64,000 nt of DNA from Microvirga guangxiensis. GTDB taxonomy: Bacteria; Pseudomonadota; Alphaproteobacteria; Rhizobiales; Beijerinckiaceae. Of this stretch, positions 31,698 to 40,755 are shown piece by piece. Made by a program: the position numbers and the translations under genes. Each line of letters opens with the position of its first letter. The stretch's first letter is position 1. The notes beneath the pieces were generated by a model, which worked only from the letters and a program-made list of their open reading frames with translations, was not told the origin of the DNA and did no database searches. Location of the stretch: positions 644,242 to 708,241 of the forward strand of contig NZ_FMVJ01000002.1 in assembly GCF_900102135.1 (NCBI RefSeq). The letters run 5' to 3'.

Positions 31698-32762
31698 ATG
31701 TCCGATTCCGAAGACAAAGACAGTAAAACAGAAGCCCCTTCGGACAAGAAGGTTCGCGACGCTCTCGAGAAGGGCAATATCCCCTTCTCGAGAGAGGCGC
31801 CCATGTTCGCTTCTATTCTTGGCATTCTTCTCGTTCTGACATTCTCGGCTCGCAGCGGGGCGAAGTTCCTCACTGAACGATTATCTCTGTTCGTTGACCG
31901 GCCCCAGGACTTCCGTCTGGAAACGGGGGCTGACGCCGCGGCTCTGTTCCAGGCCCTGTCGCTCGATATGGGGATGTTTCTGGTTCCGATCATTGCGATT
32001 CTCGCCAGCTGTAGCCTAGTGGCTTCAATTTTCCAGAACACGCCCTCCTTCGTATCCGAACGGATAAGGCCCCAATGGAACAGGATATCGCCGATGAGTG
32101 GCTGGAAGCGGATTTTCAGCCGCTCAGGGCTCGTCGAGTTCGCCAAAGCCCTGTTCAAGTTTGGAACTGTCACCATCGTATCCATCCTGCTTCTCAAGTC
32201 GGAGCAGCATAAGGTCTTCAATGCCATGTTCAGTGACCCGACCCTTATTCCGGAGCTAATGCTGACCATGGCAATGCGGCTCGTATCGGCCATTGCCATC
32301 GCAACCATCGTTCTCGTTGCCGCAGACCTGGTTTGGGCTCGCCTCAAATGGCACAACGATCTGAAAATGACGCCGCAGGAGGTCAAGGAAGAGCACAAGC
32401 AGATGGAAGGCGACCCGATGGTCAAGGCGCGTATGCGCTCTCTTGCTCAAGACCGGGCCAGAAAGCGTATGCTTGCCGCTGTTCCCAAGGCGACTTTCGT
32501 CATCGCCAATCCAACTCACTATGCAATCGCGCTGCGTTATGAACGCACCGAAGCAAGCGCTCCCATCGTCGTCGCAAAGGGTAAGGATCTCATCGCCTTG
32601 AAAATCCGTGAAACAGCCGAGAAGCACGGCATTCCGGTGATTGAGGACAAGCCTCTGGCAAGATCCATGTATGATCATGTTGAAGTAGATCGCATGATTC
32701 CACCAGATTTCTACAAGGCCGTTGCTCAGATCCTGTTCTACATCCTTACGAGGTCCAAATGA
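31698..32762 (+). CDS. flhB: flagellar export switch protein FlhB
   Basis: The product is 354 aa with four membrane segments in the first ~215 residues and a cytoplasmic domain with the autocleavage motif Asn-Pro-Thr-His (within KATFVIANPTHYAIALRYER). Cleavage there lets the apparatus switch from hook to filament export together with FliK. The N-terminus (DKDSKTEAPSDKKVRDALEK) is family-typical. The stop overlaps the next gene by four bases. Confidence 0.97.
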   Translation: MSDSEDKDSKTEAPSDKKVRDALEKGNIPFSREAPMFASILGILLVLTFSARSGAKFLTERLSLFVDRPQDFRLETGADAAALFQALSLDMGMFLVPIIAILASCSLVASIFQNTPSFVSERIRPQWNRISPMSGWKRIFSRSGLVEFAKALFKFGTVTIVSILLLKSEQHKVFNAMFSDPTLIPELMLTMAMRLVSAIAIATIVLVAADLVWARLKWHNDLKMTPQEVKEEHKQMEGDPMVKARMRSLAQDRARKRMLAAVPKATFVIANPTHYAIALRYERTEASAPIVVAKGKDLIALKIRETAEKHGIPVIEDKPLARSMYDHVEVDRMIPPDFYKAVAQILFYILTRSK

Positions 32763-33256
32763 GAAGGCTTCCTTTAGATCAGGAAGAAGCGCTTAACGGG
32801 TACGTTGACGTGAATGCGTTCGAAGAAGTCTTGGCCTGCAATATCAAAGATGTCGTGGCCGATTTCTGCCTGGTCGACGCTGAAATCATAAGATCCTATG
32901 TGAGCAATCAGCTACATGGAAATGTGGATGAGATTGTTGCGTCCTGCACAGAGCTGTTCTTCAAGGGCCATACTCTTTCATATGCACGTTCCGCTGGGAT
33001 CAGCGCGGCGCTCGGCCATCCTCCATGTGTTGTTCTCGATATGGCGTTTTCCCATGAGACGGTCAGTATCGATTTCAAACTTGTCCTAGCTGAGTTCTCT
33101 GTCGGCGTGCATATCAATCGCGTCATGCTGTCCGAAGCCCCTGACACCGACTTCGATCCGCGCTCCTTTGCGAGGATCATCACCTCAGCGCGACTAAGGC
33201 CTCTCCCAACTCGGTTTCGATCGGCTTACTGCCCGGCATCCTCTCTCCGACATTGA
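32759..33256 (+). CDS. hypothetical protein in the flagellar operon, downstream of flhB
   Basis: The product is 165 aa with four Cys, no signal peptide and no membrane segment; it is mixed alpha/beta. It starts by ATGA overlap with flhB, which supports a real, coupled gene. Visible features are an acidic N-terminal helix and the hydrophobic strands CVVLDMAFSHETVSIDFKLV. I do not recognise the family. Small unknown genes follow flhB in several rhizobial flagellar clusters, so a link to motility is inferred from place only. Confidence 0.75.
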   Translation: MRRLPLDQEEALNGYVDVNAFEEVLACNIKDVVADFCLVDAEIIRSYVSNQLHGNVDEIVASCTELFFKGHTLSYARSAGISAALGHPPCVVLDMAFSHETVSIDFKLVLAEFSVGVHINRVMLSEAPDTDFDPRSFARIITSARLRPLPTRFRSAYCPASSLRH

Positions 33257-33269
33257 GAATTATCCTCAA

Positions 33270-33968
33270 GTGAAGATTCTGTTACAAAGCGCCCCTCCGA
33301 TCCTGTCGCTATTTGCTATTGCTCTCCTGACCGGCTGCAATTCGCAACAGGGAACATACTCTCAGGGTCCTTGGGGAAGACATGGCGCAGACCGCAACTA
33401 TCCTGAATATTCTGCACCCTGGGGGCGACGGATTGCAGAGGCGCGTGTCTCCATGGAGACAGTGAATACTGATCCGCCAGCGATCATTGTTGGCCCATCG
33501 CCCACAGCTCGACATTATGGGCAAGTCGCTGGCCTCCCAGAAGATCCGCAGCCTTCTTCCGTCATGAGGGAAGACACACCACCGGTGGCTGTTAATCCTA
33601 CCATCGCTAGGCCACGAAACGAGACACAGCATAATGATAGTGCACATGCGCCTGTCGCAGATTCGCCACCTGGAGTTTTCTCGGCCCCTCGACGTGCGGC
33701 ATCGTATGCCGGCACATGGCAGGCTAAAGATGAGAAGGGCCGTACCTGCCTGATTCATCTCTCGAACGTATCAGCCTTAGATCTTTACAAGGCATCGACA
33801 TCCAAGTGCTCCGATGAAGTCCTCCGGCAAGTGAACATGTGGCATTTCGAGGGGAGCCGAGTCTCGTTGTTCTCCCGTGGCACGGAAACTGCCAGACTTG
33901 AGGGAACAGAGGCCTCACTTACCGGCGCTCTGAGCCAATCGGGCACATCCATCAAAATGGTTCGGTAA
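33270..33968 (+). CDS. lipoprotein with AprI/Inh (Omp19-like) protease-inhibitor-type domain
   Basis: The product is 232 aa. The N-terminal signal ends in a lipobox (LLTGC, Cys23), so it should be a lipoprotein. A Pro/Ser-rich unstructured region follows. The C-terminal ~90 residues have the Inh/AprI pattern: AGTWQAKDEKGRTCLIHLSN, a second Cys (SKCSDEVLRQ), then Trp-His-Phe-Glu-Gly-Ser-Arg-Val-Ser-Leu-Phe and a Gly-Thr-Glu-Thr-Ala-Arg-Leu strand. Brucella Omp19 is a lipoprotein of this family that inhibits proteases. The GTG start has only a weak site. It is the last gene of the motA run and is convergent with the lytic transglycosylase. Confidence 0.8.
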   Translation: MKILLQSAPPILSLFAIALLTGCNSQQGTYSQGPWGRHGADRNYPEYSAPWGRRIAEARVSMETVNTDPPAIIVGPSPTARHYGQVAGLPEDPQPSSVMREDTPPVAVNPTIARPRNETQHNDSAHAPVADSPPGVFSAPRRAASYAGTWQAKDEKGRTCLIHLSNVSALDLYKASTSKCSDEVLRQVNMWHFEGSRVSLFSRGTETARLEGTEASLTGALSQSGTSIKMVR

Positions 33969-33978
33969 AGAGCGTCGC

Positions 33979-34602
33979 TCAGCCGCTGGACGCTGTTTGG
34001 CCAGGCTTAAGCCCTGGCGCATCCGCGCAAAATGATCGCGCATTTGGCGTCCATTGCCCGAAACCGGTGGCAACCATGTTGGAAATGACGCGGCAGACAT
34101 AGCGTTTCTGCGCGGGATCATTGTCCGGGCCAGCATGGTAACGGGCGATTGCCATCGTCCATGTCTCGTGACGACCCTTGAGCTCGCTGAGAAACCGAGC
34201 AGCGTATTCCACATTGTCTCGGGGATTCAGCATGCTTTCCAAAGACGAGAATTTCTCGCGATGGTAATAGTGATTTATCTGCATGCATCCCAAGTCGATC
34301 AGCTTCGCCCCTGACCGGCGCGCGGCCTCGAAATGCTGGACGGCTTCGGGAAGTGTATTCGCGAAAACGGCCCGTCCTTCGATATTCATCGCATAGGGCT
34401 GCAAGGATCCCTTGCGTCCAGTTTCCGTCAATCCAACCGAATACAACATGCCGACGGGAACGCCATACTTTGCAGAAGCCCGCAACATTTCGCGCTCGCA
34501 AAGTTGACTCGCAGGCTGTGCCAGCGTCTGACCAGAGAAAGTGAGGCTATAGGTAAACGCTGCCAGCGCTACGGCTGCCCAGGGCCGTTTGATCATTTGC
34601 AT
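33979..34602 (-). CDS. lytic transglycosylase of the rhizobial motB-motC-fliK operon
   Basis: The product is 207 aa with a signal peptide (hydrophobic ~7-25, ending Leu-Ala-Gln-Pro) and an SLT-type domain. YGVPVGMLYSVGLTETG contains the catalytic Glu. LIDLGCMQINHYYH and Asn-Pro-Arg-Asp-Asn-Val-Glu-Tyr-Ala-Ala are conserved around the cleft, and ARYHAGP follows. It cuts peptidoglycan, presumably to let the rod pass, since FlgJ here lacks its own hydrolase. The ATG at 34602 lies inside the end of fliK (56-nt overlap). The same order occurs in Sinorhizobium. Confidence 0.88.
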   Translation of the reverse strand: MQMIKRPWAAVALAAFTYSLTFSGQTLAQPASQLCEREMLRASAKYGVPVGMLYSVGLTETGRKGSLQPYAMNIEGRAVFANTLPEAVQHFEAARRSGAKLIDLGCMQINHYYHREKFSSLESMLNPRDNVEYAARFLSELKGRHETWTMAIARYHAGPDNDPAQKRYVCRVISNMVATGFGQWTPNARSFCADAPGLKPGQTASSG

Positions 34603-35890
34603 GCTCTTTCTGCTCGGATTTGCCGCTGGCATACGGATTGTCCTGATTCCGGAAGCGCTCACCATGGCTGGCTCCCCCATCCTGAAATGACTGCCCTTGC
34701 ATCTGCATATCGGTCTGAGATCGTGAGGCTATTGTACGATCCTGAACGACAGCTTCGGTGACGTGGATGCTGATCGTATCCGGACGGTACCCGGATCCGC
34801 GGAGGAGCGATGCGAGCTTTTCAGAATCGGTTTTCAGAAGCTGAGCCGTTTCCTCACGCTCGACATGAAGCTCCATCTCCAGGCTTTCACCTGCGAGCCT
34901 CATCTTAATGGTCACCGCGCCCAGATGCGCGGGATGGAGTTGCAGATTGAGCACCCTCAGAGCGCTCTCAGTTGCCTTGACTGATATCGTTTGGGGTGCC
35001 TCCCCCCCTCGAGGCTGATGAAGCGAGCCCTTGTCCGCTATCGATTGAGCCTCTGCTTTGATCGCCCCCGCTATTCGATGAAGATTCTCTGACGGCAGAT
35101 CCGTTCCTGCATCTTGCTTGGCAGTCTGCTGAGCGGGTTCGACCCTGACCTCATTCTCTTCGCTCAAGGGGCTTCCCGCCTGTTCATAGTCCTGCGCCAG
35201 GTTTGCGGGCACTTCAGGCTTAGGCTCCCCTGCTCCTAATGATGCCACTGGATAAGCAGGGTGTGGACGGCTGTCTCGTGGCACACCCTGCCGCTCAGCT
35301 GCGGTTAGTGCCGAGGGTGGGTTTAGGACGTCGTCGCCAGCCTCATTCTCAAGCGATAACTCAACGCTTCCTTGGGTACTGGTAGCGAGTTTTGCGTCCA
35401 GACTCTCGATAATAGGCTTGAAGTGGGTTTCCTGGTGTCCGACGGAAACCGTCATTCTCGGCGCGGGCGCGAGATTGGTTACCTCAGAAATTCCGTCCGA
35501 AGGGAGCATAGTCTCAAGGAGTAGCTGCGAGGGTGCCCTGCCGTCATGACCGTTACCGCTGGCGGATTGCACACTCGCCCCCTGCGGTGTCGGGTTCGGC
35601 ATGATGCCCTGTAAGAGAATGCTTACAGCATTTGAAATGCTTGCTGCCGCCCTGTCGGATGCACTCTCTGTGGGTAGCATTTCAAGTGACTCAAGGTCGT
35701 TGGCTCCCAGAACAGGAGCTTCACTTGCGGGAAGTTGTTCTGATAACCCCTTGAGCAAACTATTGAAACTATCCGCATTCTCCGACGCGGCGTTGCTGCC
35801 AGCATTCTCGGATGCAGCAGCTGACTCTCGCAAGGATTGCGGATCGGCAGGCCGGGGCAAATTGCGGGCCAGAATATCGAATGGATTCAT
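34547..35890 (-). CDS. fliK: hook-length control protein FliK (formerly MotD in rhizobia)
   Basis: The product is 447 aa. The first ~300 residues are low-complexity (Ser, Ala, Glu, Pro, Gln), as expected for the molecular-ruler part. The C-terminal FliK domain is clear: LRVLNLQLHPAHLGAVTIKM, Leu-Glu-Met-Glu-Leu-His-Val-Glu and LLRGSGYRPDTISI. It meets FlhB to switch substrate specificity. The start overlaps the motC stop (ATGA). The position after motC matches the rhizobial gene once named motD. Confidence 0.92.
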   Translation of the reverse strand: MNPFDILARNLPRPADPQSLRESAAASENAGSNAASENADSFNSLLKGLSEQLPASEAPVLGANDLESLEMLPTESASDRAAASISNAVSILLQGIMPNPTPQGASVQSASGNGHDGRAPSQLLLETMLPSDGISEVTNLAPAPRMTVSVGHQETHFKPIIESLDAKLATSTQGSVELSLENEAGDDVLNPPSALTAAERQGVPRDSRPHPAYPVASLGAGEPKPEVPANLAQDYEQAGSPLSEENEVRVEPAQQTAKQDAGTDLPSENLHRIAGAIKAEAQSIADKGSLHQPRGGEAPQTISVKATESALRVLNLQLHPAHLGAVTIKMRLAGESLEMELHVEREETAQLLKTDSEKLASLLRGSGYRPDTISIHVTEAVVQDRTIASRSQTDMQMQGQSFQDGGASHGERFRNQDNPYASGKSEQKEHANDQTALGSRSAGSVYL

Positions 35891-37158
35891 CGAACTGTCG
35901 GCGCCTGGTTCTTGATAAGCTGGTCTATACGGCTCAGAGTATCCCGAGCCTTCAATACAGTCTGAAGCTGTTCTGGCGCTTGCCCGCCATCGGATGCCGC
36001 CTCTACGGCGAGCGCATCGGATGAAGGGTTGGCTCGTTTTTCTGCTGTCTTGTCACCGGGCATCTGACGGATGTGCCCTGCCATCGAGAGTGCAGAACTC
36101 AGGAGAGCAGCATCACTCTCAGGCAAGAGCGATTTGTTGACGCTCTGCAGCTCTGCTTCTGCCGCGCCGACCGTTTCAGGAGAAACGATCATGGAGGCGG
36201 CAAGGTAGAGCTTTGCCCTTTCTGCGCTTACTGCATCGGCTCGAGCCAACTCGCGAGCCTTTTCGGACAGCATACGAGCGGATTTCGTGAATCCCTGATC
36301 GATCGAGGAGCGCGCGACAAGAAGATAGAGGTCCAGCCTCGCGTCAGACTCCAGATCCTTCAGCATTTCTACAACGTCGCTGAAAAGTCTCTCGTCCTTT
36401 CCAAAGTCTATTCGCGTCAAGGCTGATGCAAGACGTTGCCTGAAGTTTCCAGCGTAGACAGAATGGCGGTAGCGGCGCAAGTAATCCGATGAGAGAGCCA
36501 GAAATTTCTTCATGTCTCCGGTTTGACTTGCAACGAAGACCTGGCGTCTCAAAGCGCCCTCTTCAAGCAGGGTTCCCGGAGCCTGAAGCCTAACGAAATC
36601 CAGAAGGTCACTGGATTTTTTTGCATCCGTGCGGACAATCAACGCCGATTGAACAAGCGCCAGCTGCGCACCAAGCATGGGCGCGAGCGTTTTTACATCC
36701 AATGACAGGAGCTTGTTCTTTGCCTCTTCCTCTCGCCCCTCAACATAGGCCAGAGTTCCTTCGACGAATGCCCTTTGATCCAGAGGGACGCCGATTTCCA
36801 GAAGTTTTCTGAGAATTTGCGGATTACCGCCGCTCAAGACGAAAGCAATCGCGGCACGCACATTCCTGGCATCCGCCCAGAACTCCGTTTCCAGAGCCAT
36901 GAAGCGGTTGTCGAGTATAGCCAAAAGCCCTCGCTGCCCCAGATGAGCCTCAGTCGAGCCGACCGCGATCTGGTCCTGCATCAGCTGCAGGGTCCGAACC
37001 ATCTGAACCGGCTTCGAGACAGGCTCCAGCTGAAGCTTCACAGGCGTGGGTGCAGAGAGAAGTCCTGGTGGATTCTGGTTCTCAGCAGATGCAAGTTCCG
37101 GCGTGCTCGCAATGGCGATAATAAGAGCAGCATGAAGCATTCCCCTCACAGCGATCAC
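35887..37158 (-). CDS. motC: periplasmic motility protein MotC
   Basis: The product is 423 aa with a signal peptide (residues ~8-25, ending ASAEN). It is a mainly helical mature protein with TPR-like helical pairs (for example LLKLL-type and RARADAVSAERAKLYLAAS stretches). MotC is restricted to Rhizobiales and binds the periplasmic part of MotB in Sinorhizobium. The GTG start overlaps the motB stop (GTGA). MotE, its chaperone in Sinorhizobium, is encoded at 42759-43265. Confidence 0.93.
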   Translation of the reverse strand: MIAVRGMLHAALIIAIASTPELASAENQNPPGLLSAPTPVKLQLEPVSKPVQMVRTLQLMQDQIAVGSTEAHLGQRGLLAILDNRFMALETEFWADARNVRAAIAFVLSGGNPQILRKLLEIGVPLDQRAFVEGTLAYVEGREEEAKNKLLSLDVKTLAPMLGAQLALVQSALIVRTDAKKSSDLLDFVRLQAPGTLLEEGALRRQVFVASQTGDMKKFLALSSDYLRRYRHSVYAGNFRQRLASALTRIDFGKDERLFSDVVEMLKDLESDARLDLYLLVARSSIDQGFTKSARMLSEKARELARADAVSAERAKLYLAASMIVSPETVGAAEAELQSVNKSLLPESDAALLSSALSMAGHIRQMPGDKTAEKRANPSSDALAVEAASDGGQAPEQLQTVLKARDTLSRIDQLIKNQAPTVR

Positions 37159-38369
37159 TCCTGAAGCAGGATTTCCACCCGGCGGTTCTGATCGGCTTTC
37201 GAATCCGTGGGTATTTTGGGATCGCGGTCAGCATGTCCTTCCACACGAACGATCCTGCTTTCATCGAGGCCGCCGCGAACAAGCATGTAGAGCGCCATCT
37301 GAGCTCGGGCGTGAGACAGGCGCCAATTGTCGTAATCGGCCGACTTGAACGGTCGACTGTCCGTGTGCCCACGAATGACGATCTTCCCGGGGCGAGACTG
37401 CAGGATAGCCGCGATCTTGGCCATGGCCTGCACGACCTTGGCATGCGGTTCGGCCGAGCCGACTGCGAACATTGAGAAATCGATGTCATCCGTCAGACTG
37501 ATGACGGTGCCGGCACCCGTTCGGCGCACTTCGATCTGCGGTCGCGGTGTAGCATTCCTCCCTGGCTGAACGGCATTCATGATCTCTTTCTTCAGCTCCG
37601 CTGCCTTCAGATCCGCAGCGGCATCGGCAGAAAGAGGAGGCACTTCCGCAGCCGCCTGCTGTTCCTCTGACGAAGCCTTCGTCTCTGTGGAGACGCTTGC
37701 GCTTGCGGATTTAATATCCTTCCGATCAGGGGCAGACGCTTTCTTTGCGGCAACCCAGGCATCGACCTCCGCCTTGGTCGGCGCCGGAGTGGCTGTTCCC
37801 GGCTTGGGGTTTACGTCAGCCTTCATCTCGTCGATAGGAGCAACCTGCCAGTAAAGCGGATCGAAAGGATCCCTGAAAGCCTCACCGCTATTCAGGCCGG
37901 GGATATCACTTTCACCAGGCGTCACATCCGCGCCGAGCGTGTCATGGGGAGTAGCCTCGATCTCGTCCGCGATCTTGGCCAACACAGCATACGGATCCTG
38001 AAAGAGCGCCCCTTCTTTGAAGCGAGGCTTCTGCAGTTGCTGCGACTTACCACCTGTTCCCTGGCCGCTTCCCTTCTCTTTACCATTCTCTGTGTTTTCA
38101 GTTTCGCGCTCGGGGGGCACGTTCTGCGGGTCGTCGAGACCCTTCTTGTTGGAAGTGGAGTTCGCCAGCTGAACTGGGTTGAAATAATTGGCAACACCAA
38201 TCTTGGTGTCGTGATCGGCCATGCCAACAAGCCACATGATCAGGAAGAATGCCATCATGGCCGTCATGAAGTCGGCGTGAGCGATCTTCCAGGCTCCGCC
38301 CTTTACGGATACCTCATCGTCTTCGCCTCTGCGAATGACCAGGATTTCCTGCTTGCCTGAACTCAGCAT
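37155..38369 (-). CDS. motB: flagellar motor stator protein MotB
   Basis: The product is 404 aa. The single membrane helix with the proton-binding Asp is at the N-terminus (KIAHADFMTAMMAFFLIMWL). A long ~200-residue linker, longer than in E. coli (MotB 308 aa), leads to the OmpA/MotB peptidoglycan-binding domain with IVIRGHTDSRPF and NWRLSHARAQ. The extra linker is a rhizobial trait linked to MotC binding. The ATG at 38369 has AAGAAGGG upstream; the stop of the FliH-like gene overlaps it by 7 bp. Confidence 0.95.
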   Translation of the reverse strand: MLSSGKQEILVIRRGEDDEVSVKGGAWKIAHADFMTAMMAFFLIMWLVGMADHDTKIGVANYFNPVQLANSTSNKKGLDDPQNVPPERETENTENGKEKGSGQGTGGKSQQLQKPRFKEGALFQDPYAVLAKIADEIEATPHDTLGADVTPGESDIPGLNSGEAFRDPFDPLYWQVAPIDEMKADVNPKPGTATPAPTKAEVDAWVAAKKASAPDRKDIKSASASVSTETKASSEEQQAAAEVPPLSADAAADLKAAELKKEIMNAVQPGRNATPRPQIEVRRTGAGTVISLTDDIDFSMFAVGSAEPHAKVVQAMAKIAAILQSRPGKIVIRGHTDSRPFKSADYDNWRLSHARAQMALYMLVRGGLDESRIVRVEGHADRDPKIPTDSKADQNRRVEILLQE

Positions 38370-39022
38370 GATGACCCTTCTTTCAGAAGCGCCTGAAGCC
38401 GCTCGGACCAAGCGTCGAATTGAGTTTGAATAGTCGTATCGCCAGCCACAAGCGTAAGCTCGACAGCGTCACTTGCGACAAATTCGATAATTCCATCCCG
38501 CATGACTATTCCAGCTTTGATGGCGCTGAGCATGTCCTCCGGGCCCGTCACTCTCAAAAGGGTTGCATTCTCCCCTGAAAGGATCTTGCCAAGGACCTCG
38601 TTGAACTCGGCAATGGCGCTCTGCCGAAGGGCCTCGGGAATGACTGCCGCCAGGATTCGGGCTGCCTTTTCAGACAAAAGTGTCTCAAGGTTTCCGATAG
38701 CATTGATGATCTGAGAAGACAGCTGCAGCGCCTCCTGCTCAACCCAGATCTCCCTCTGAACAGCCATCTCTTCGCGGTGCCGCTCCTGTTCGGCGCTCAG
38801 AGCTTCATCAAGCTTCCGACGCGCCTTCTCTTGCTCTTCAGCTCTGACCCGCTCCTCGACGGAGTGCATCATCTCGGCTTGCTGGTCGACAACGGGTTCT
38901 GGAACTGACACCTCCGGCTCGGCAGCTTGACGCACCCGGCGGAGAATACCGATCCCGAACCCCTCGGAAGGCGCGGGGTTGGAAAAATCGCTGATAAGGT
39001 CGGCGATACTTCCGGACATCAT
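38363..39022 (-). CDS. fliH: FliH-like regulator of the export ATPase
   Basis: The product is 219 aa. A central long helix very rich in Glu, Arg, Gln and Ala (MMHSVEERVRAEEQEKARRK) precedes a globular C-terminal part with a weak V-ATPase-E/FliH-like pattern (FDAWSERLQALLKE at the end). FliH holds FliI and delivers it to the gate. Sequence conservation is low, but form, length and the place right after fliF support the call. The start overlaps the fliF stop (ATGA). Confidence 0.8.
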   Translation of the reverse strand: MMSGSIADLISDFSNPAPSEGFGIGILRRVRQAAEPEVSVPEPVVDQQAEMMHSVEERVRAEEQEKARRKLDEALSAEQERHREEMAVQREIWVEQEALQLSSQIINAIGNLETLLSEKAARILAAVIPEALRQSAIAEFNEVLGKILSGENATLLRVTGPEDMLSAIKAGIVMRDGIIEFVASDAVELTLVAGDTTIQTQFDAWSERLQALLKEGSSC

Positions 39023-40665
39023 GCCGCCTCTTGACGGAGCCACTGCTTCAGCACCGCTGCTGCCTGCTCTTCGCTGAGTTCAATAATCTGTTCCAGCTTC
39101 CGTTGTGGCGAACGGGGAAGCTCGATCAAAGGCTGGCCTGTATCGTCGGTAAGGGCTGGCTGAGCCAACATGCTTTCAGCTTCAGCCGCTTCGAATTCCT
39201 TGCTCACTTCAGCGGCGGCCAGGGCAGCCATCTGCTCACGCTGGATCTCGATGTCAGCCTGGTGCCTTGCGATCAGCATACGGACCGCCGGGCGGAGCCC
39301 AAACCAGATCAGCATGGCGCACAGTGCCAGGATGGTGAGTGCATTCACCACAGTTCCGAACTGGCGCATCATGATCTCGGCTACAGACGGGCCAGGAACA
39401 GGCTGAAGCACGCCGCTGTCGTCGACGAAGCTGACAGCAGCAACCTTGATCTGGTCGCCACGGTTCTTGCTGAATCCTGCTGCCGATGACACGAGTTGCT
39501 CGATCTCAGCCACTTTGGCATCGATTTCAGCAGCATCCGCACCTTCGCCGAGAAGGGCTGCGATGCGGGACTTGTTGACGAGCACGGCGACGGAAAGATT
39601 CTTGATCGAGTACCCGTCGCTGATCGTCTGAATCGTCTTCGACGAGATCTCGAAGTTCGTCAGTTCTTCACGGCGCTGGTTGTCTTCGCTCGAGCTGTCG
39701 CTCGCACCAGCGCGAACCTCCTCTTCAGGAAGATTCTGCTGGACGGTCGTGGGCCGTTGACCGGCCCTGTTCTGGGAGACCTCGGTTTCCCTCACGGTTC
39801 GGACAGAGCGCTCAACCTTTGACTCGGGGTTGAAGATTGTTTCGTTGGTGCTGACCTTGTCCGTGTTGAGACGAGCAGCGACGCTGATTTCGAAGTTACC
39901 AATCCCCAGATAGGGCGAGAGCGTGCGCCGGATGCTGTCCTGGATCTCAAGGCCGACGGTCTTTTCGAGGTTGGCCAGTTTACCCGTCGAGGCATTCGTG
40001 GAATCGTCTCCGGATGCCAGGAGCGTTCCTTCGGTGTTCATGATCGTCACCTTGTCGACAGCCATTCCAGGAATGGCTGCGGCGACGAGGTGGCGGATCG
40101 CTTGCGCCTGAGACGTATCGTCCGCTGGAGAGGTGCGGATGACGACGGATGCGGACGGCGGCTGCTGGTCACGGCGGAAAGAACCGCGATCCGGCAGAAC
40201 GATGTGGACCCGGGCCGCTTTGACGCCTTTCATGCCTTGGATGGTGCGGGCAAGCTCACCCTCAAGGGCACGTACCTTGGTGACTTCCTGCATGAACGAC
40301 GTCAAGCCCAGGGACCCTAGATCGTTAAACAGTTCATAGCCGGACTTAGTGCTGTGAGGCAGACCTTTCTCTGCCAGCAGCATGCGCGCCTGGGCGGTAT
40401 TGCCATAACTGACAAGCAGCGCTGTTCCATCGGAGCTTACATCGAAGGGGACGCCGGCATCCTTGAGGACAGTGCCCATGCGACTGACGTCTTCGCGATC
40501 AAGGCCTGTATAGAGTGTCTCCTGCGCCGGGCGGCTGAGGTAATAAGCCCCAACGCCAACGGCAAGGAACACTACGAACCCGATGGCGCCCAGGGCCGCT
40601 AAACGGCGCGCACCAAGCTGCATCAGGCTGGTCCACAATCTTTCGGCTTGCTGACGACCGGGCAT
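39019..40665 (-). CDS. fliF: flagellar MS-ring protein FliF
   Basis: The product is 548 aa with membrane segments at ~23-43 and ~427-448 that bracket a large periplasmic part. The YscJ-like ring-building motifs are clear: LYTGLDREDVSRMGTVLKDA and VHIVLPDRGSFRRDQQPPSA. The C-terminal cytoplasmic tail (ending LKQWLRQEAA) is the FliG-binding segment. The ATG at 40665 is chosen; a TTG at 40680 would add five residues, and neither has a good ribosome site. It lies 90 bp after fliP, with its own motif-like copy in the gap. Confidence 0.95.
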   Translation of the reverse strand: MPGRQQAERLWTSLMQLGARRLAALGAIGFVVFLAVGVGAYYLSRPAQETLYTGLDREDVSRMGTVLKDAGVPFDVSSDGTALLVSYGNTAQARMLLAEKGLPHSTKSGYELFNDLGSLGLTSFMQEVTKVRALEGELARTIQGMKGVKAARVHIVLPDRGSFRRDQQPPSASVVIRTSPADDTSQAQAIRHLVAAAIPGMAVDKVTIMNTEGTLLASGDDSTNASTGKLANLEKTVGLEIQDSIRRTLSPYLGIGNFEISVAARLNTDKVSTNETIFNPESKVERSVRTVRETEVSQNRAGQRPTTVQQNLPEEEVRAGASDSSSEDNQRREELTNFEISSKTIQTISDGYSIKNLSVAVLVNKSRIAALLGEGADAAEIDAKVAEIEQLVSSAAGFSKNRGDQIKVAAVSFVDDSGVLQPVPGPSVAEIMMRQFGTVVNALTILALCAMLIWFGLRPAVRMLIARHQADIEIQREQMAALAAAEVSKEFEAAEAESMLAQPALTDDTGQPLIELPRSPQRKLEQIIELSEEQAAAVLKQWLRQEAA

Positions 40666-40716
40666 AGAGAATCTCGACAATGATAAGATGTATCGAGTGT
40701 CCTTCTTGCTCCATCA

Positions 40717-40732
40717 ACCTTGTGCGAGGGTT
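40717..40732 (-). promoter_or_regulatory. weak copy of the 16-bp motif upstream of fliF
   Basis: The gene strand reads AACCCTCGCACAAGGT, 10 of 16 matches to the motA copy, with the core CTCGCACAAG. It lies 51 nt before the fliF ATG, has the expected orientation and is the only gap of this size inside the gene run. Confidence 0.3.
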
Positions 40733-40755
40733 GCCGCTACCCTGCTTGGAAGCAC

